Origin: Planomicrobium soli
GTDB lineage: Bacteria > Bacillota > Bacilli > Bacillales_A > Planococcaceae
Assembly (NCBI RefSeq): GCF_003014655.1
Contig: NZ_PYAT01000007.1
Span: 62,001 to 126,000 of the forward strand
Length of the DNA stretch: 64,000 bases
Direction of reading: 5' to 3'
Every line of letters begins with the position of its first letter. Position 1 is the first letter of the stretch. A program made the translations under genes and the position numbers. This document shows, piece after piece, positions 8,403 to 17,346 of this stretch. Under the pieces are notes generated by a model. That model was not told where the DNA came from, searched no databases, and was given only the letters and a program-made list of their open reading frames with translations.

Positions 8403-9353
8403 TTGTCTTATCAATTAGACGGAGATTTTAAACTATTCACATTGAATTCGAACCCGGAATTAGCAAAAGAAGTCGCTGAAATTTTAGGCTGCGAAATCGG
8501 CAAAAGTTCTGTTACACGATTCAGTGATGGAGAAATCCAGATCAACATTGAAGAAAGCGTACGAGGCAGTGAAGTATACCTGATCCAATCAACTTCCCAA
8601 TCGGGAAATGAACATATTATGGAACTTCTGATCATGATCGACGCGCTTAGACGGGCGTCTGCAAAAACAATCAACATCGTCATTCCGTATTACGGCTATG
8701 CGCGCCAGGACAGAAAAGCGCGTTCACGTGAACCGATCACAGCGAAACTGGTTGCGAACTTGCTGGAAACAGCGGGTGCTGACCGCATCATCACGATGGA
8801 CCTTCACGCACCGCAAATCCAAGGATTCTTTGACATGCCGGTAGATCAGCTGCTTGGCGTTCCGATCTTGTCCGATTATTTCGAGGCGAAAAACCTGGAA
8901 GACTTGGTTATCGTAGCACCGGACAACGGCGGATTGGTGAGAGCCCGTAAAATGGCTGGCCGCTTGAATGTGCCGCTTGCGTTTATCGATAAGCGCCGTC
9001 CAAAGCCGAACGTTGCGGAGATCATGAACATCGTCGGAGACATCCAAGGCAAGAACGCGATCATCATCGACGACTTGATCGATACGGCCGGCACGATTAC
9101 ACTCGCTGCCAATGCCCTGAAGGAAAAAGGCGCGAAAGCGGTATTCGCTTGCTGCACGCATCCAGTCTTGTCTGGTCCTGCTATCAGCCGTATCGAAGAC
9201 TCGGCGATTGAGGAATTGGTCATCACCAACACGATCGCACTTCCGGAAGAAAAACGCATTTCCAAAATCACGACTTTATCCATTGCGCCGCTTTTGGCTG
9301 ATGCGATTGAGCGCGTTTATAACGATGTATCAGTAAGTCCGTTATTCGAGTAA
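8403..9353 (+). CDS. prs: ribose-phosphate pyrophosphokinase paralogue, copy 2
   Basis: A 316-residue Prs with complete signatures: [37 protein letters not shown] (ATP and flexible loop), [18 protein letters not shown], and the PRPP-binding loop DDLIDTAGT (223-231). It should make PRPP for nucleotide, His and Trp synthesis. The usual DHGG is DNGG here. TTG 8403 is eight bases after GGGGGCC; the upstream TTG at 8388 overlaps that site. It is the same length as copy 1 and colinear with it, but separated by a terminator and a repeat element. It is not in the usual glmU-prs-ctc setting, so it may be a secondary copy. Confidence 0.9.
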   Translation: MSYQLDGDFKLFTLNSNPELAKEVAEILGCEIGKSSVTRFSDGEIQINIEESVRGSEVYLIQSTSQSGNEHIMELLIMIDALRRASAKTINIVIPYYGYARQDRKARSREPITAKLVANLLETAGADRIITMDLHAPQIQGFFDMPVDQLLGVPILSDYFEAKNLEDLVIVAPDNGGLVRARKMAGRLNVPLAFIDKRRPKPNVAEIMNIVGDIQGKNAIIIDDLIDTAGTITLAANALKEKGAKAVFACCTHPVLSGPAISRIEDSAIEELVITNTIALPEEKRISKITTLSIAPLLADAIERVYNDVSVSPLFE

Positions 9354-9373
9354 AGTCCATAGATAAATAACAT

Positions 9374-9421
9374 GAAAGACGGTGTTTTAGCAACGGGTTT
9401 GCTGAGGCGCCGTCTTTTTTT
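9374..9421 (+). terminator. rho-independent terminator of prs copy 2
   Basis: AAAGACGGTG pairs with CGCCGTCTTT (with internal pairing AGCAA/TTGCT) and is followed by a T run. Confidence 0.85.
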
Positions 9422-9588
9422 GGTTTCTTAAAGCCCGCTTGCATCCAAAGAGGCGATGTTCTTTTAACTGGAAGGGTGCTAAAATTTACTTCAACTGATG
9501 GAAAAACAGGCTTTCAGCGGGCTCGATCCCGATTGCCGACGAGGAATGAGCCCTTTTTGGGTTCCCGCGGACATAGAAGAGGTGAAAA

Positions 9589-11169
9589 ATGAAAAGTTTA
9601 TTGAACGTATCGCTCCAAACAAAAATCATGGGACTTGTCGTTTCGCTGGTGCTTGGAATAATCATTGCGCTATTGGCTTTTTTCATTTATTACGAGATTG
9701 AACAAGGGGTAGAAAACGCCACCAGGATCGGCCTTCAGACATCCAAGACAATCGCCAATATGAATACCGTAGAAGAGGCGTTAACTGAAGCTGATTCCAA
9801 TGCTGAACTGAAGGCCTTGGCCCTTCGGATCAGCAGCCAGGTCGATGCCAATTTCATCGTCATTGAAGACAGGGAAGGGCGGATTTTAGCCCACCCTTCA
9901 GAGGAGAAAATAGACACCTATAATGATATTGAAGAAAATTACAAAGCCATTGTGTTCGGCGGCTATTATTCGCTGCTCTCAGATCAGAACGTCGGCCCTT
10001 CGATTGTCGGCAAATCCCCGATATTCAATGCAAAAAAACAAATAGTCGGAGTGGTGACTGTCGGCTATCTGGAAGACGAGATCTATAATTCAACTTTTAA
10101 CCGGTTAAAGGGAATTGTTGTTTTTGCCGTTTTTGTCGTCTTTTTGGGAGTAGTTTTGAGTATACTATTGGCCCGCAACATCCGAAAAGACACCATGGAT
10201 TTGGAACCGAGGGAAATCGCCACCCTTTACCGTGACCGCAACGCCATCCTGTCGTCGGTCAATGAAGGGATCATTGCCATGGATAACACGAAACGGATCA
10301 CGCTGATGAATGAGACGGCGCAAAACATACTAGGTTTGCCTAATGCATATGAAAACAAACTGATTTATGAAGTCCTTCATACACCGGAGCTGTTAAAAAT
10401 CATTGAAGACGAACCGCGTTCTTCCATTGAAACCGAAATCAATGGCTATGTGGTGATACTGAATATTCTTCCCATACTGAAGGATGAAAAGAAAGTCGGG
10501 ACGGTCATCTCCTTCCGGGACAAAACGGAAATGCTGGAACTGATCAACACCTTGTCCGAAGTGCAGAAGTTTTCCGATGACCTCCGGGCGCAGACACACG
10601 AGTTCCAAAACAAGCTCTACGTTATTTCCGGGTTGCTTCAGCTGGGGCACTACCAGGAAGTGCTGAACATGATCCGCAGTGAAGTGTCGGCGGTAGAGCA
10701 GAACAACAAACTGATCTTTGATCAGATCAAGGACGTAAAAATCCAGGCGCTTCTTTTCGGGAAAATCGGCAAAGCCTCGGAGAAGAAGATCGATTTTGAA
10801 ATTGAGGAAAGCAGCACTTTGGAAGCCTTGCCAGCCCATATCAATCCGGCGAAAATCATCGTCATCATCGGAAATCTGCTGGATAACGCATTTGAAGCGG
10901 TGGTTGGCAGAGACGAAAGAAAAGTCGTCTTTTTTGCGGTCGATTATGGCGAGGAAATCGTTATGGAGATTGTCGATTCAGGTGCCGGGATTCCGGAAGA
11001 AACCATCAATCTGATATTCGGAAAAGGCTTTTCGACTAAGAGCGCTAAAGGTCGCGGCTTTGGCCTATCGAATGTTCGAAATGCGATTGAGGAACTGAAC
11101 GGTTCAATTGAAGTCAGCAGCACCGGTTCAGGGACTACTTTTACCGTATTTATTCCAAAGAATAGCTAA
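9589..11169 (+). CDS. CitA/DcuS-type sensor histidine kinase
   Basis: A 526-residue membrane kinase. The first membrane segment is residues 10-35. The extracytoplasmic PASp-type domain (about 36-175) contains FIVIEDREGRILAHP and the terminal GVVTVGYLEDEI. The second membrane segment is about 178-200. A cytoplasmic PAS domain starts near NAILSSVNEGIIAMDN. The SpoB-type histidine box THEFQNKLYVISGLLQLG has His337, and the HATPase has IGNLLDNAFEAV (N box) and DSGAGIP (G1). This is the CitA/DcuS/DctS family that senses citrate, malate or related carboxylates. ATG 9589 follows GAGGTG. It is cotranscribed with the response regulator 14 bases on and sits just upstream of a tricarboxylate transporter. 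Confidence 0.9.
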   Translation: MKSLLNVSLQTKIMGLVVSLVLGIIIALLAFFIYYEIEQGVENATRIGLQTSKTIANMNTVEEALTEADSNAELKALALRISSQVDANFIVIEDREGRILAHPSEEKIDTYNDIEENYKAIVFGGYYSLLSDQNVGPSIVGKSPIFNAKKQIVGVVTVGYLEDEIYNSTFNRLKGIVVFAVFVVFLGVVLSILLARNIRKDTMDLEPREIATLYRDRNAILSSVNEGIIAMDNTKRITLMNETAQNILGLPNAYENKLIYEVLHTPELLKIIEDEPRSSIETEINGYVVILNILPILKDEKKVGTVISFRDKTEMLELINTLSEVQKFSDDLRAQTHEFQNKLYVISGLLQLGHYQEVLNMIRSEVSAVEQNNKLIFDQIKDVKIQALLFGKIGKASEKKIDFEIEESSTLEALPAHINPAKIIVIIGNLLDNAFEAVVGRDERKVVFFAVDYGEEIVMEIVDSGAGIPEETINLIFGKGFSTKSAKGRGFGLSNVRNAIEELNGSIEVSSTGSGTTFTVFIPKNS

Positions 11170-11183
11170 AAGGAGATGAAGGC

Positions 11184-11858
11184 ATGTTAAATATCGCAAT
11201 TGTTGAGGACGATTTCCGGATCGCGAGTATCCATGAAAATTTTTTAAATGAAATTCCAGGCGTCACTGTAGTGGGGAAAGCTTTCAATGCTGCAGACGCT
11301 GTAAAAATGATAGAAGAGACTCGTGTGGACTTGGTTTTGGTCGATATCTACCTCCCGGATAAGCTGGGAACTGAGCTGATACGGGAACTGAAAACGAAAT
11401 ACGCAAACTTGAACTTTATTGTCATTACCGCGGCCAACAATATCGAGCTCCTGCAGGAGAACCTGAGGCTCGGGATATTCTATTACTTGATCAAGCCGGT
11501 AACGATGGAAAAGTTTACAGAAGTGATCACGAATTTCATAAATCAGGAGAAGAAGCTGAATTCCAAGGAAATTGTAACGCAGGAGTTTGTGGATCAGCTT
11601 TTGAAAAGCACCCCAGTGGAATTGTCCGAAGACAGCAACTTGCCAAAAGGCATCAACTCGTTGACGTTGAAAAAAGTAAGCGAAATCATGGAGTCGCTGG
11701 GCAACGGAGTAACTGCTGAAGAGGTTGGAGTCGAAATGAAAGCTTCAAGGACGACAGCTAGAAGATACCTGGAATACTTCGTCTCAACCGGCAAGGCAAG
11801 GGCTGAACTGGAATACGGCATTGTGGGCAGGCCTGAAAGAAAATACTACTTGATCTAA
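11184..11858 (+). CDS. CitB/DcuR-type response regulator
   Basis: A 224-residue protein. The receiver domain has the acidic pair EDD (residues 8-10), the phosphoacceptor Asp54 in VLVDIYLPDK, and the conserved Lys in YYLIKPV. The C-terminal DNA-binding half (about 155-224) contains GVTAEEVGVEMKASRTTARRYLEYF, the helix-turn-helix of the CitT/DctR/DcuR group. ATG 11184 is preceded by AAGGAGATGAAGGC. It probably activates the tctC promoter next door, where long AT-rich repeats resemble sites of this family. Confidence 0.9.
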   Translation: MLNIAIVEDDFRIASIHENFLNEIPGVTVVGKAFNAADAVKMIEETRVDLVLVDIYLPDKLGTELIRELKTKYANLNFIVITAANNIELLQENLRLGIFYYLIKPVTMEKFTEVITNFINQEKKLNSKEIVTQEFVDQLLKSTPVELSEDSNLPKGINSLTLKKVSEIMESLGNGVTAEEVGVEMKASRTTARRYLEYFVSTGKARAELEYGIVGRPERKYYLI

Positions 11859-11887
11859 AAAATAATTTTAATGAACAAAAAGGCCTT

Positions 11888-11968
11888 AAATTTTTTAAAT
11901 TTTTTAAAATTGTAAACGGTTACAAGATAGAAAACGTAATGTATTGTAAATTTTAAGAAAATTTTAAG
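11888..11968 (+). promoter_or_regulatory. AT-rich repeat array, likely response-regulator sites
   Basis: Three phased copies of TTAAATTTTTT-like sequence (11888-11910) lie upstream of the cre box, and two copies of AATTTTAAG(A/G) (about 11949-11968) lie just before the tctC ribosome binding site. AT-rich direct repeats are typical of CitB/DcuR-family operators. Assignment to the regulator at 11184 is inferred from proximity. Confidence 0.4.
11911..11924 (+). promoter_or_regulatory. perfect palindromic cre box upstream of tctC
   Basis: TGTAAACGGTTACA matches the CcpA consensus TGWAANCGNTNWCA at every position and is a perfect palindrome. It lies about 70 bases upstream of tctC, so the whole carboxylate operon is predicted to be catabolite-repressed. 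Confidence 0.75.
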
Positions 11969-11981
11969 GGGAGTGGGATGG

Positions 11982-12965
11982 TTGAAAAAATTACTGACGT
12001 ATATCGGATTGAGTTCCTTGTTGATTTTGGGCGGTTGTTCTTCAGGCGGATCGGGAGCTGAAGCAGAACAGTTTCCAACAAAGCCGATCGAATTGGTTGC
12101 ACCTGCAACACCTGGCGGCGGCTGGGACGCTACTGCAAGAGCCATCCAGAAAATCTTGAAGGATGAAGAACTGGTGGAAGGCAACATCAATGTTGTCAAT
12201 AAGCCGGGCGGAAGCGGGGAAGTCGGCTGGCAATACCTGAAAGGGAAAGATGCCCATTCGCTGGCAATCAACTCGAGCTTGCTTATCACCAATAACTTAT
12301 TGGGGCAAAGCGAATTAAGCTATGAAGATTTCACGCCTTTGGCAGTCCTGACTACAGAATGGATTTCCATTGCTGTGGCGAACGATTCTCCATTTGCAGA
12401 TGCGAAACAATTGATGGAGCAATTGAAGGAAGATCCTTCTTCCATTAAGATCGCTTTGGCTCCAGGCCTTGGCAACAACGACCATTTGTCATTTGTTCAA
12501 GCTGCTAAAGAATACGGCGTTGATGTATCAAAATTGAACATCCTGATCTACGAAAGTGGCGGAGATGTTGTTACAGCACTTCTTGGCGGGCACGTTGACG
12601 TAGCGACTATGTCAATTTCAGAATCAAAAGAACAGCATTTGGCTGGCAAGTTCAAAGTCATCTCTGTTTCTTCCGCAGAGCGTCTTGAAGGGTTGGAAGA
12701 AGTTCCGACTTGGCAGGAGCAGGGTGTTGATATGGTTTTCCCTCACTGGAGAGGAATTCTTGGACCGCCGGATATGACAGAAGAAGAAATTGCTTACTAT
12801 GACAAAGCGATTGGCGATATGGTTGAAACAGAAGCATGGACAGAATTGATGAAGAACAACGAGTGGGAGCTTTTCTACAAAAACAGTGCGGAATCTGCCG
12901 AGTTTTTGAAAGAGCAAACACAAATGTACGACACGTTGTTAAGCGAGTCGGGCTTGACCGACTAA
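11982..12965 (+). CDS. tctC: TctC-type solute-binding lipoprotein
   Basis: A 327-residue extracytoplasmic receptor of the tripartite tricarboxylate transporter (TTT) family. The lipoprotein signal is MKKLLTYIGLSSLLILGGC with the lipobox LGGC. The mature part begins with the family pattern FPTKPIELVAPATPGGGWDATAR and has NVVNKPGGSGEVGW and the C-terminal receptor fold. TTG 11982 lies eight bases after AAGGGGAG; the GTG at 11973 overlaps that site. TctB and TctA follow. The receptor binds a carboxylate, with citrate-like compounds the family norm; the true ligand here is not shown. Confidence 0.9.
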   Translation: MKKLLTYIGLSSLLILGGCSSGGSGAEAEQFPTKPIELVAPATPGGGWDATARAIQKILKDEELVEGNINVVNKPGGSGEVGWQYLKGKDAHSLAINSSLLITNNLLGQSELSYEDFTPLAVLTTEWISIAVANDSPFADAKQLMEQLKEDPSSIKIALAPGLGNNDHLSFVQAAKEYGVDVSKLNILIYESGGDVVTALLGGHVDVATMSISESKEQHLAGKFKVISVSSAERLEGLEEVPTWQEQGVDMVFPHWRGILGPPDMTEEEIAYYDKAIGDMVETEAWTELMKNNEWELFYKNSAESAEFLKEQTQMYDTLLSESGLTD

Positions 12966-12981
12966 AATGAATGCAAAATAG

Positions 12982-13007
12982 GAATGGACCTTTTATAAGG
13001 TCCATTC
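12982..13007 (+). terminator. stem-loop between tctC and tctB
   Basis: GAATGGACC and GGTCCATTC form a perfect 9-bp stem with a TTTTATAA loop, followed by CTCTTTT only. It is better read as an attenuator or a 3'-end stabiliser that keeps the binding-protein mRNA in excess over the membrane subunits than as a full terminator. Confidence 0.6.
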
Positions 13008-13046
13008 GCTCTTTTAAAAAATACATAAAAGGAATGGAGAGAGAAC

Positions 13047-13490
13047 ATGTACCGATTAATTTTGCCGTTAATATTTTTTCTGCTTGGCGCAGGTTTTCTA
13101 ATCAGTACATTCAATCTGCCTAAAGCCAGATTAGGAGATCCTTACGGTCCCATCTATTTCCCGGCTATTTTGGGCGTGCTGCTTGTTGTGCTGAGCATCA
13201 TTTATTTTATCGAAGAGTGGAAACAGCGAGGAGATAAATTTCCGGAATTGGAACTTCTGCTGAAAGGAAGAACCCCGTTCCTGCTGATTTCTACACTCGT
13301 CATCAGTTTGATCTATGCGTTCCTGTTTGAAAGAGTAGGGTTCTTGATTTCAACCATCTTCTTTCTCGGAGGATTGCTGTTCCTCATAAACGGCAGAAAA
13401 AAGTGGATGACAAACATTATTGTTGCCGTAAGTTTTTCAGTCATCACATGGTATTCCTTTGCAGTTCTATTGAAAGTAAGTCTGCCATAA
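13047..13490 (+). CDS. tctB: TctB-type small membrane subunit
   Basis: A 147-residue integral membrane protein with four hydrophobic segments (about 5-22, 38-55, 76-97 and 101-140), matching the TctB (DUF1468) family. It is the small permease subunit of the TTT importer and works with TctA. ATG 13047 follows GGAGAGA. The position between tctC and tctA is the standard gene order. Confidence 0.85.
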   Translation: MYRLILPLIFFLLGAGFLISTFNLPKARLGDPYGPIYFPAILGVLLVVLSIIYFIEEWKQRGDKFPELELLLKGRTPFLLISTLVISLIYAFLFERVGFLISTIFFLGGLLFLINGRKKWMTNIIVAVSFSVITWYSFAVLLKVSLP

Positions 13491-13508
13491 ATTGGAGGTT
13501 AGGAAACA

Positions 13509-15014
13509 ATGGGAGTAGATTTTGATGTAATACTAGAAGGTTTAATGACCGCATTAGAGCCCATGAACCTTTTCTGGATCGCACTTGGCGGATTTTTAGG
13601 AACAGTTGTGGGCATGCTTCCGGGCCTTGGGCCGGCAACCGCAATCGCATTGTTGATACCGATCACTTTCGGGATGGACCCGGTCAGCGCCCTGGTACTG
13701 ATGGCGGCCATCTATTATGGTGCGATGTACGGCGGTTCAAGAAGTTCGATCTTGTTGAATACGCCGGGCGATGGCTCAGCAATCGCGGCAACTTTTGACG
13801 GTTATCCGATGGCCCAAAAAGGGCAGGCTGGACAGGCTCTTGCCATATCGGCAATCGCTTCGTTGATCGGCGGGCTTATCGCCGTTGTCGGTTTTATCAT
13901 GTTGGCGAAACCGCTCGCAAGTTTTGCTTTGCGTTTCGGGCCAGCTGAATATTTTCTTCTTATGATTTTCACCTTATCGGCGATTGTCGCCTTGTCTAAA
14001 GGGGCGATGGTCAAAGGGTTCATCTCGATGACGATCGGTCTATTGATCAGCACGATGGGCATCGATTTGCAATCCGGCGTCCACCGCTTCACGTTCCATC
14101 TTCCTGAACTGAGCGAAGGAATCGATTTCCTGATCGTTATTATCGGTATTTACGCGGTTGGGGAAGTGATGTTCAATTACATCGGAATTGATAAGCCTCG
14201 GGGCAAGAAAAAAGAAGTAGGGAAAATCTGGATCACGAAAGATCAATGGAAAAGGTCGAAATGGCCAATCATCAGAAGCGCGCCTTTAGGCTTTCTTATC
14301 GGTGTTTTGCCTGGAGCAGGCGGCGCCATCGCTTCCATGATCAGTTACACGACAGAACGCCAAATTTCCAAGAAACCTGAAGAGTTTGGAAAAGGCGCCA
14401 TCGAGGGGCTTGCTGCTCCTGAGTCTTCGAACAACGCAGCGTCGGTAGGTGCTTTTATTCCCCTGCTTACCATGGGTATTCCAGGGTCAGGAACTACGGC
14501 AGTTATTTTAGGTGCGGTAGTCATGCTGGGGATCAAACCGGGTCCATTGTTGTTCGAAAATGATCCGGAACTGGTTTGGACGTTCATCAACAGTATGTTT
14601 ATCGGAAATATTTTTCTTGTGATTTTGAATATCCTTTTGGTTGGCTTGCTTGTTAAAATCCTGGATACGCCTGCGAAAATTCTTTATCCGCTGATACTCG
14701 TATTGGCCTTTATCGGAACGTACACATTGAGCTACAGCCCGATCGACTTTACGTTCTTGCTGATTTTCGGTTTGCTTGGTCTGGCGATGAAATTATTGTC
14801 ATTCCCGATTGCTCCGTTGATCTTAGCGGTTATTGTCGGGTCGGATATGGAGCAGAATTTCCGTAAAAGTATCGTTGGAGCAGACAGTGCTTTGAGCATC
14901 ATTACGATGTCGCCAATCACAATCGTCCTTACTTTGCTGACTTTGTTATCTCTTTTCTATCCGATGATTTTGGGATGGTTCAAAAAGAGAAAACTAAATA
15001 ATCTTCCTAAGTAA
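13509..15014 (+). CDS. tctA: TctA-type large membrane subunit
   Basis: A 501-residue polytopic membrane protein of the TctA (DUF112) family. It has the N-terminal family block GGFLGTVVGMLPGLGPATAIALLIPITFGMDP, the glycine-rich IYYGAMYGGSRSSILLNTPGD and LPGAGGAIASMISY, and the AAPESSNNAAS...PLLTMGIPGSGTTAVILGA block. It forms the transport channel with TctB and is energised by the cation gradient. ATG 13509 follows GGAGGTTAGG. Length and order are normal for the family. Confidence 0.93.
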   Translation: MGVDFDVILEGLMTALEPMNLFWIALGGFLGTVVGMLPGLGPATAIALLIPITFGMDPVSALVLMAAIYYGAMYGGSRSSILLNTPGDGSAIAATFDGYPMAQKGQAGQALAISAIASLIGGLIAVVGFIMLAKPLASFALRFGPAEYFLLMIFTLSAIVALSKGAMVKGFISMTIGLLISTMGIDLQSGVHRFTFHLPELSEGIDFLIVIIGIYAVGEVMFNYIGIDKPRGKKKEVGKIWITKDQWKRSKWPIIRSAPLGFLIGVLPGAGGAIASMISYTTERQISKKPEEFGKGAIEGLAAPESSNNAASVGAFIPLLTMGIPGSGTTAVILGAVVMLGIKPGPLLFENDPELVWTFINSMFIGNIFLVILNILLVGLLVKILDTPAKILYPLILVLAFIGTYTLSYSPIDFTFLLIFGLLGLAMKLLSFPIAPLILAVIVGSDMEQNFRKSIVGADSALSIITMSPITIVLTLLTLLSLFYPMILGWFKKRKLNNLPK

Positions 15015-15037
15015 TAAAGCTGAGCGGGTGAGCATTG

Positions 15038-16414
15038 ATGAAGAAAAAGGTTCTTCTGTCCCTTTCCGCCCTCCTTTATGGAGGGTTTTTATTACCGGTT
15101 TTTACTTGGGATGTGAAAGTGCAGGCCATTGTGCTGTTGGTCATTATACAAATTCTTTGGATTGGCAGAGTATTTCCCTTAGCTTTTAGCTCGATTTTGC
15201 TAATGGTTATGCTCTCTTTTCATTTTTTCACCTTTGAAGAGACGATGAGCTACTTTGGATCCGGCATCATTTGGCTGCTTTTTTCAACGTTCATCATTTC
15301 ACACGCTTTTATTGAAACAGGCTTGGCGAGCCGGATTTCCTTGAAAATGCTGAGGCTATCAAGTGGCTCGGGAAGGAAAATGATTTTCATTTCGTTTCTG
15401 CTTATGTTTGTGCTATCGGTATTGATCCCATCGAATGTCGGCAAGGGCAGTTTGATCGCTTCAGTGCTGGACAGCATCGTGAGAAATCTCAACAAAATCA
15501 GCCCCGTGCCCAACTTATCAAAATCCCTGTTTATTGGGCTGACGTATATTGTCGCGCTTTCGGGCGCTTTCGTAGCGACGGGCGCCAGTTCAACGATTTA
15601 CGCATTCGGGCTGCTGTCGGAAATAACCGATCAAATGACTTACCTGAATTGGATGCTGTTTTTCGGGCCGCCTATTTTCGTTTTTATCTTTTTGTTATGG
15701 CTGTTGTTTTTATGGATATATCCTCCGGAAGCCGTTGAGAGAACCGTCGTTTTAAGTTTGATAGATGAGAAAGTAGAAGAGCTCGGGAAGATTTCGGTAA
15801 ATGAAATCAAGGTGATCAGCATCATCGGAGTGACGGTGCTCTTATGGATGACAGAAGGGATCCATCACTTTTCCGTGCCTTTGATCGCGTTAATGGGGGC
15901 AAGCTTGACAGTTCTGCCGGCCATCGGTGTCTGGAATTGGGAAACGGCACGCAAGAAAGTGGACTGGGACATGATCTTGTTTTTTGCCGGAACATTAATG
16001 GTGGCAAAAATGCTGATAGAGACCGGTGCTGTGGATTGGTTCGCTAATACGATAGTGCAGCAGTTTGCCGCCTATTCGCCGATGGTGTTATTGGTCTTCA
16101 TCATTATTGCAACAGCCTTGATCCGGATCGTCTTTGTCAATGTTCTTGGATTTTTGACCATCATGATTCCAGTCGCTATTAAAATTGGTGAAACGGTCGA
16201 GGGCTTGTCTTCTCTGGAGGTAGCAATGGCTGTGTTTTTGACCGGCATACCTGGATTCCTGCTGATTACGCAATCACCGGTTCATCTGATCAGCTATGGG
16301 TACGGATACTTTAACGAGAAGGAACTCTTCCGTATCGGCAGTCTTGCTATGATCATCTATCTGCTCATTGTTTTCGGCTCTGGCTTGTACTACTGGAATA
16401 TTATGATCATCTGA
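15038..16414 (+). CDS. SLC13/DASS family anion transporter
   Basis: A 458-residue protein with 11-12 membrane segments that resembles CitT/SLC13-type di- and tricarboxylate carriers. SNVGKGSLIASVLDSI resembles the first SNT-like substrate loop. ALSGAFVATGASSTIYAFGL sits at the other hairpin, and FAGTLMVAKMLIETGAVDWFA is family-typical. ATG 15038 was chosen over the adjoining TTG at 15035. The ribosome binding site is weak (GAGCGGGTGAG), consistent with coupling to tctA 23 bases upstream. A second importer, or an exchanger that exports a product such as succinate, inside a TTT operon is unusual. Confidence 0.75.
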   Translation: MKKKVLLSLSALLYGGFLLPVFTWDVKVQAIVLLVIIQILWIGRVFPLAFSSILLMVMLSFHFFTFEETMSYFGSGIIWLLFSTFIISHAFIETGLASRISLKMLRLSSGSGRKMIFISFLLMFVLSVLIPSNVGKGSLIASVLDSIVRNLNKISPVPNLSKSLFIGLTYIVALSGAFVATGASSTIYAFGLLSEITDQMTYLNWMLFFGPPIFVFIFLLWLLFLWIYPPEAVERTVVLSLIDEKVEELGKISVNEIKVISIIGVTVLLWMTEGIHHFSVPLIALMGASLTVLPAIGVWNWETARKKVDWDMILFFAGTLMVAKMLIETGAVDWFANTIVQQFAAYSPMVLLVFIIIATALIRIVFVNVLGFLTIMIPVAIKIGETVEGLSSLEVAMAVFLTGIPGFLLITQSPVHLISYGYGYFNEKELFRIGSLAMIIYLLIVFGSGLYYWNIMII

Positions 16415-16434
16415 CTTAAAAGGAGAAGGATGCA

Positions 16435-17337
16435 ATGACTTGGTTGATTGAAAAGCAAAAAACGCAAAGTGAACTGTCAGAAGAATTTATACGGCGGATC
16501 AGCGAAAAGCCGGTCCTGAAAATTATCGGCGCACACGACGGAATGGCTGGTTTGATCGCGAAGCAGACGGGCTTTCAGGCTTTATATTTGTCGGGGGCGG
16601 CTTTTACGGCAAGCAGAGGGCTTCCGGATCTTGGAATTCTCCATTCACAGGAAGTGGCGGAACGGGCGCGTGATATTATCCGGGCAACCAATCTGCCGCT
16701 GCTCGCGGATATTGATACAGGATTCGGCGGAATCTTGAATGTCGCGCGGACCGCTAAGGAAATGGTGGAGGCGAATGTGGCGGCGATTCAGATCGAAGAT
16801 CAGGACCTGCCCAAGAAATGCGGGCATTTGAATGGCAAGAAACTGGTTTCGGCCGAGGAAATGGTCCAGAAGATAAAGACCATCAAAGAAGTGGCGCCAT
16901 CTTTGGTGATTGTTGCCCGGACAGACGCCTTGTCGGTAGAAGGATTGGAAAGTGCGATCGAACGGCTGCATCAATATGTTGAAGCCGGAGCGGACGCGAT
17001 TTTCCCGGAAGCTCTCACAACCGAAGAAGAGTTCAGGAGAGTGAGCAAAGAATTCGATGTGCCGCTTTTGGCGAACATGACGGAATTCGGAAGAACCGAT
17101 TATTATACGGCTGAGCAATTCGGGGAGTTCGGGTATTCCATGGTGATTTACCCGGTCACTTCACTGCGGGCCGCTGCCAAAGCGTACGAAAAGGTCTTCA
17201 AGGAAATTGCCGACAAAGGAACACAAAAAGAAGTGCTTGATCAGATGCAAACGAGAAAAGAGCTTTATGGAACGATAAAGCTTCATGAGTATGAGGATTT
17301 AGATAAGCAAATCGCTAAAACGGTCATACCGGAATAA
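16435..17337 (+). CDS. prpB: PrpB-family carbon-carbon lyase (methylisocitrate/isocitrate lyase type)
   Basis: A 300-residue TIM-barrel lyase of the isocitrate lyase/PEP mutase superfamily. It has the catalytic motif KKCGH (127-131), Mg-binding DIDTGFGG (92-99), IEDQDLPKKCGH, and VARTDA. The size and motif fit 2-methylisocitrate lyase, which splits 2-methylisocitrate to pyruvate and succinate; close relatives cut isocitrate or dimethylmalate. ATG 16435 follows AAAGGAGAAGG. The next two genes are a PrpF homologue and an aconitase-type hydratase, so the three would carry out isomerisation, hydration and cleavage. No methylcitrate synthase is present. The gene symbol is by homology. Confidence 0.85.
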   Translation: MTWLIEKQKTQSELSEEFIRRISEKPVLKIIGAHDGMAGLIAKQTGFQALYLSGAAFTASRGLPDLGILHSQEVAERARDIIRATNLPLLADIDTGFGGILNVARTAKEMVEANVAAIQIEDQDLPKKCGHLNGKKLVSAEEMVQKIKTIKEVAPSLVIVARTDALSVEGLESAIERLHQYVEAGADAIFPEALTTEEEFRRVSKEFDVPLLANMTEFGRTDYYTAEQFGEFGYSMVIYPVTSLRAAAKAYEKVFKEIADKGTQKEVLDQMQTRKELYGTIKLHEYEDLDKQIAKTVIPE

Positions 17338-17346
17338 AAGCAGGAG

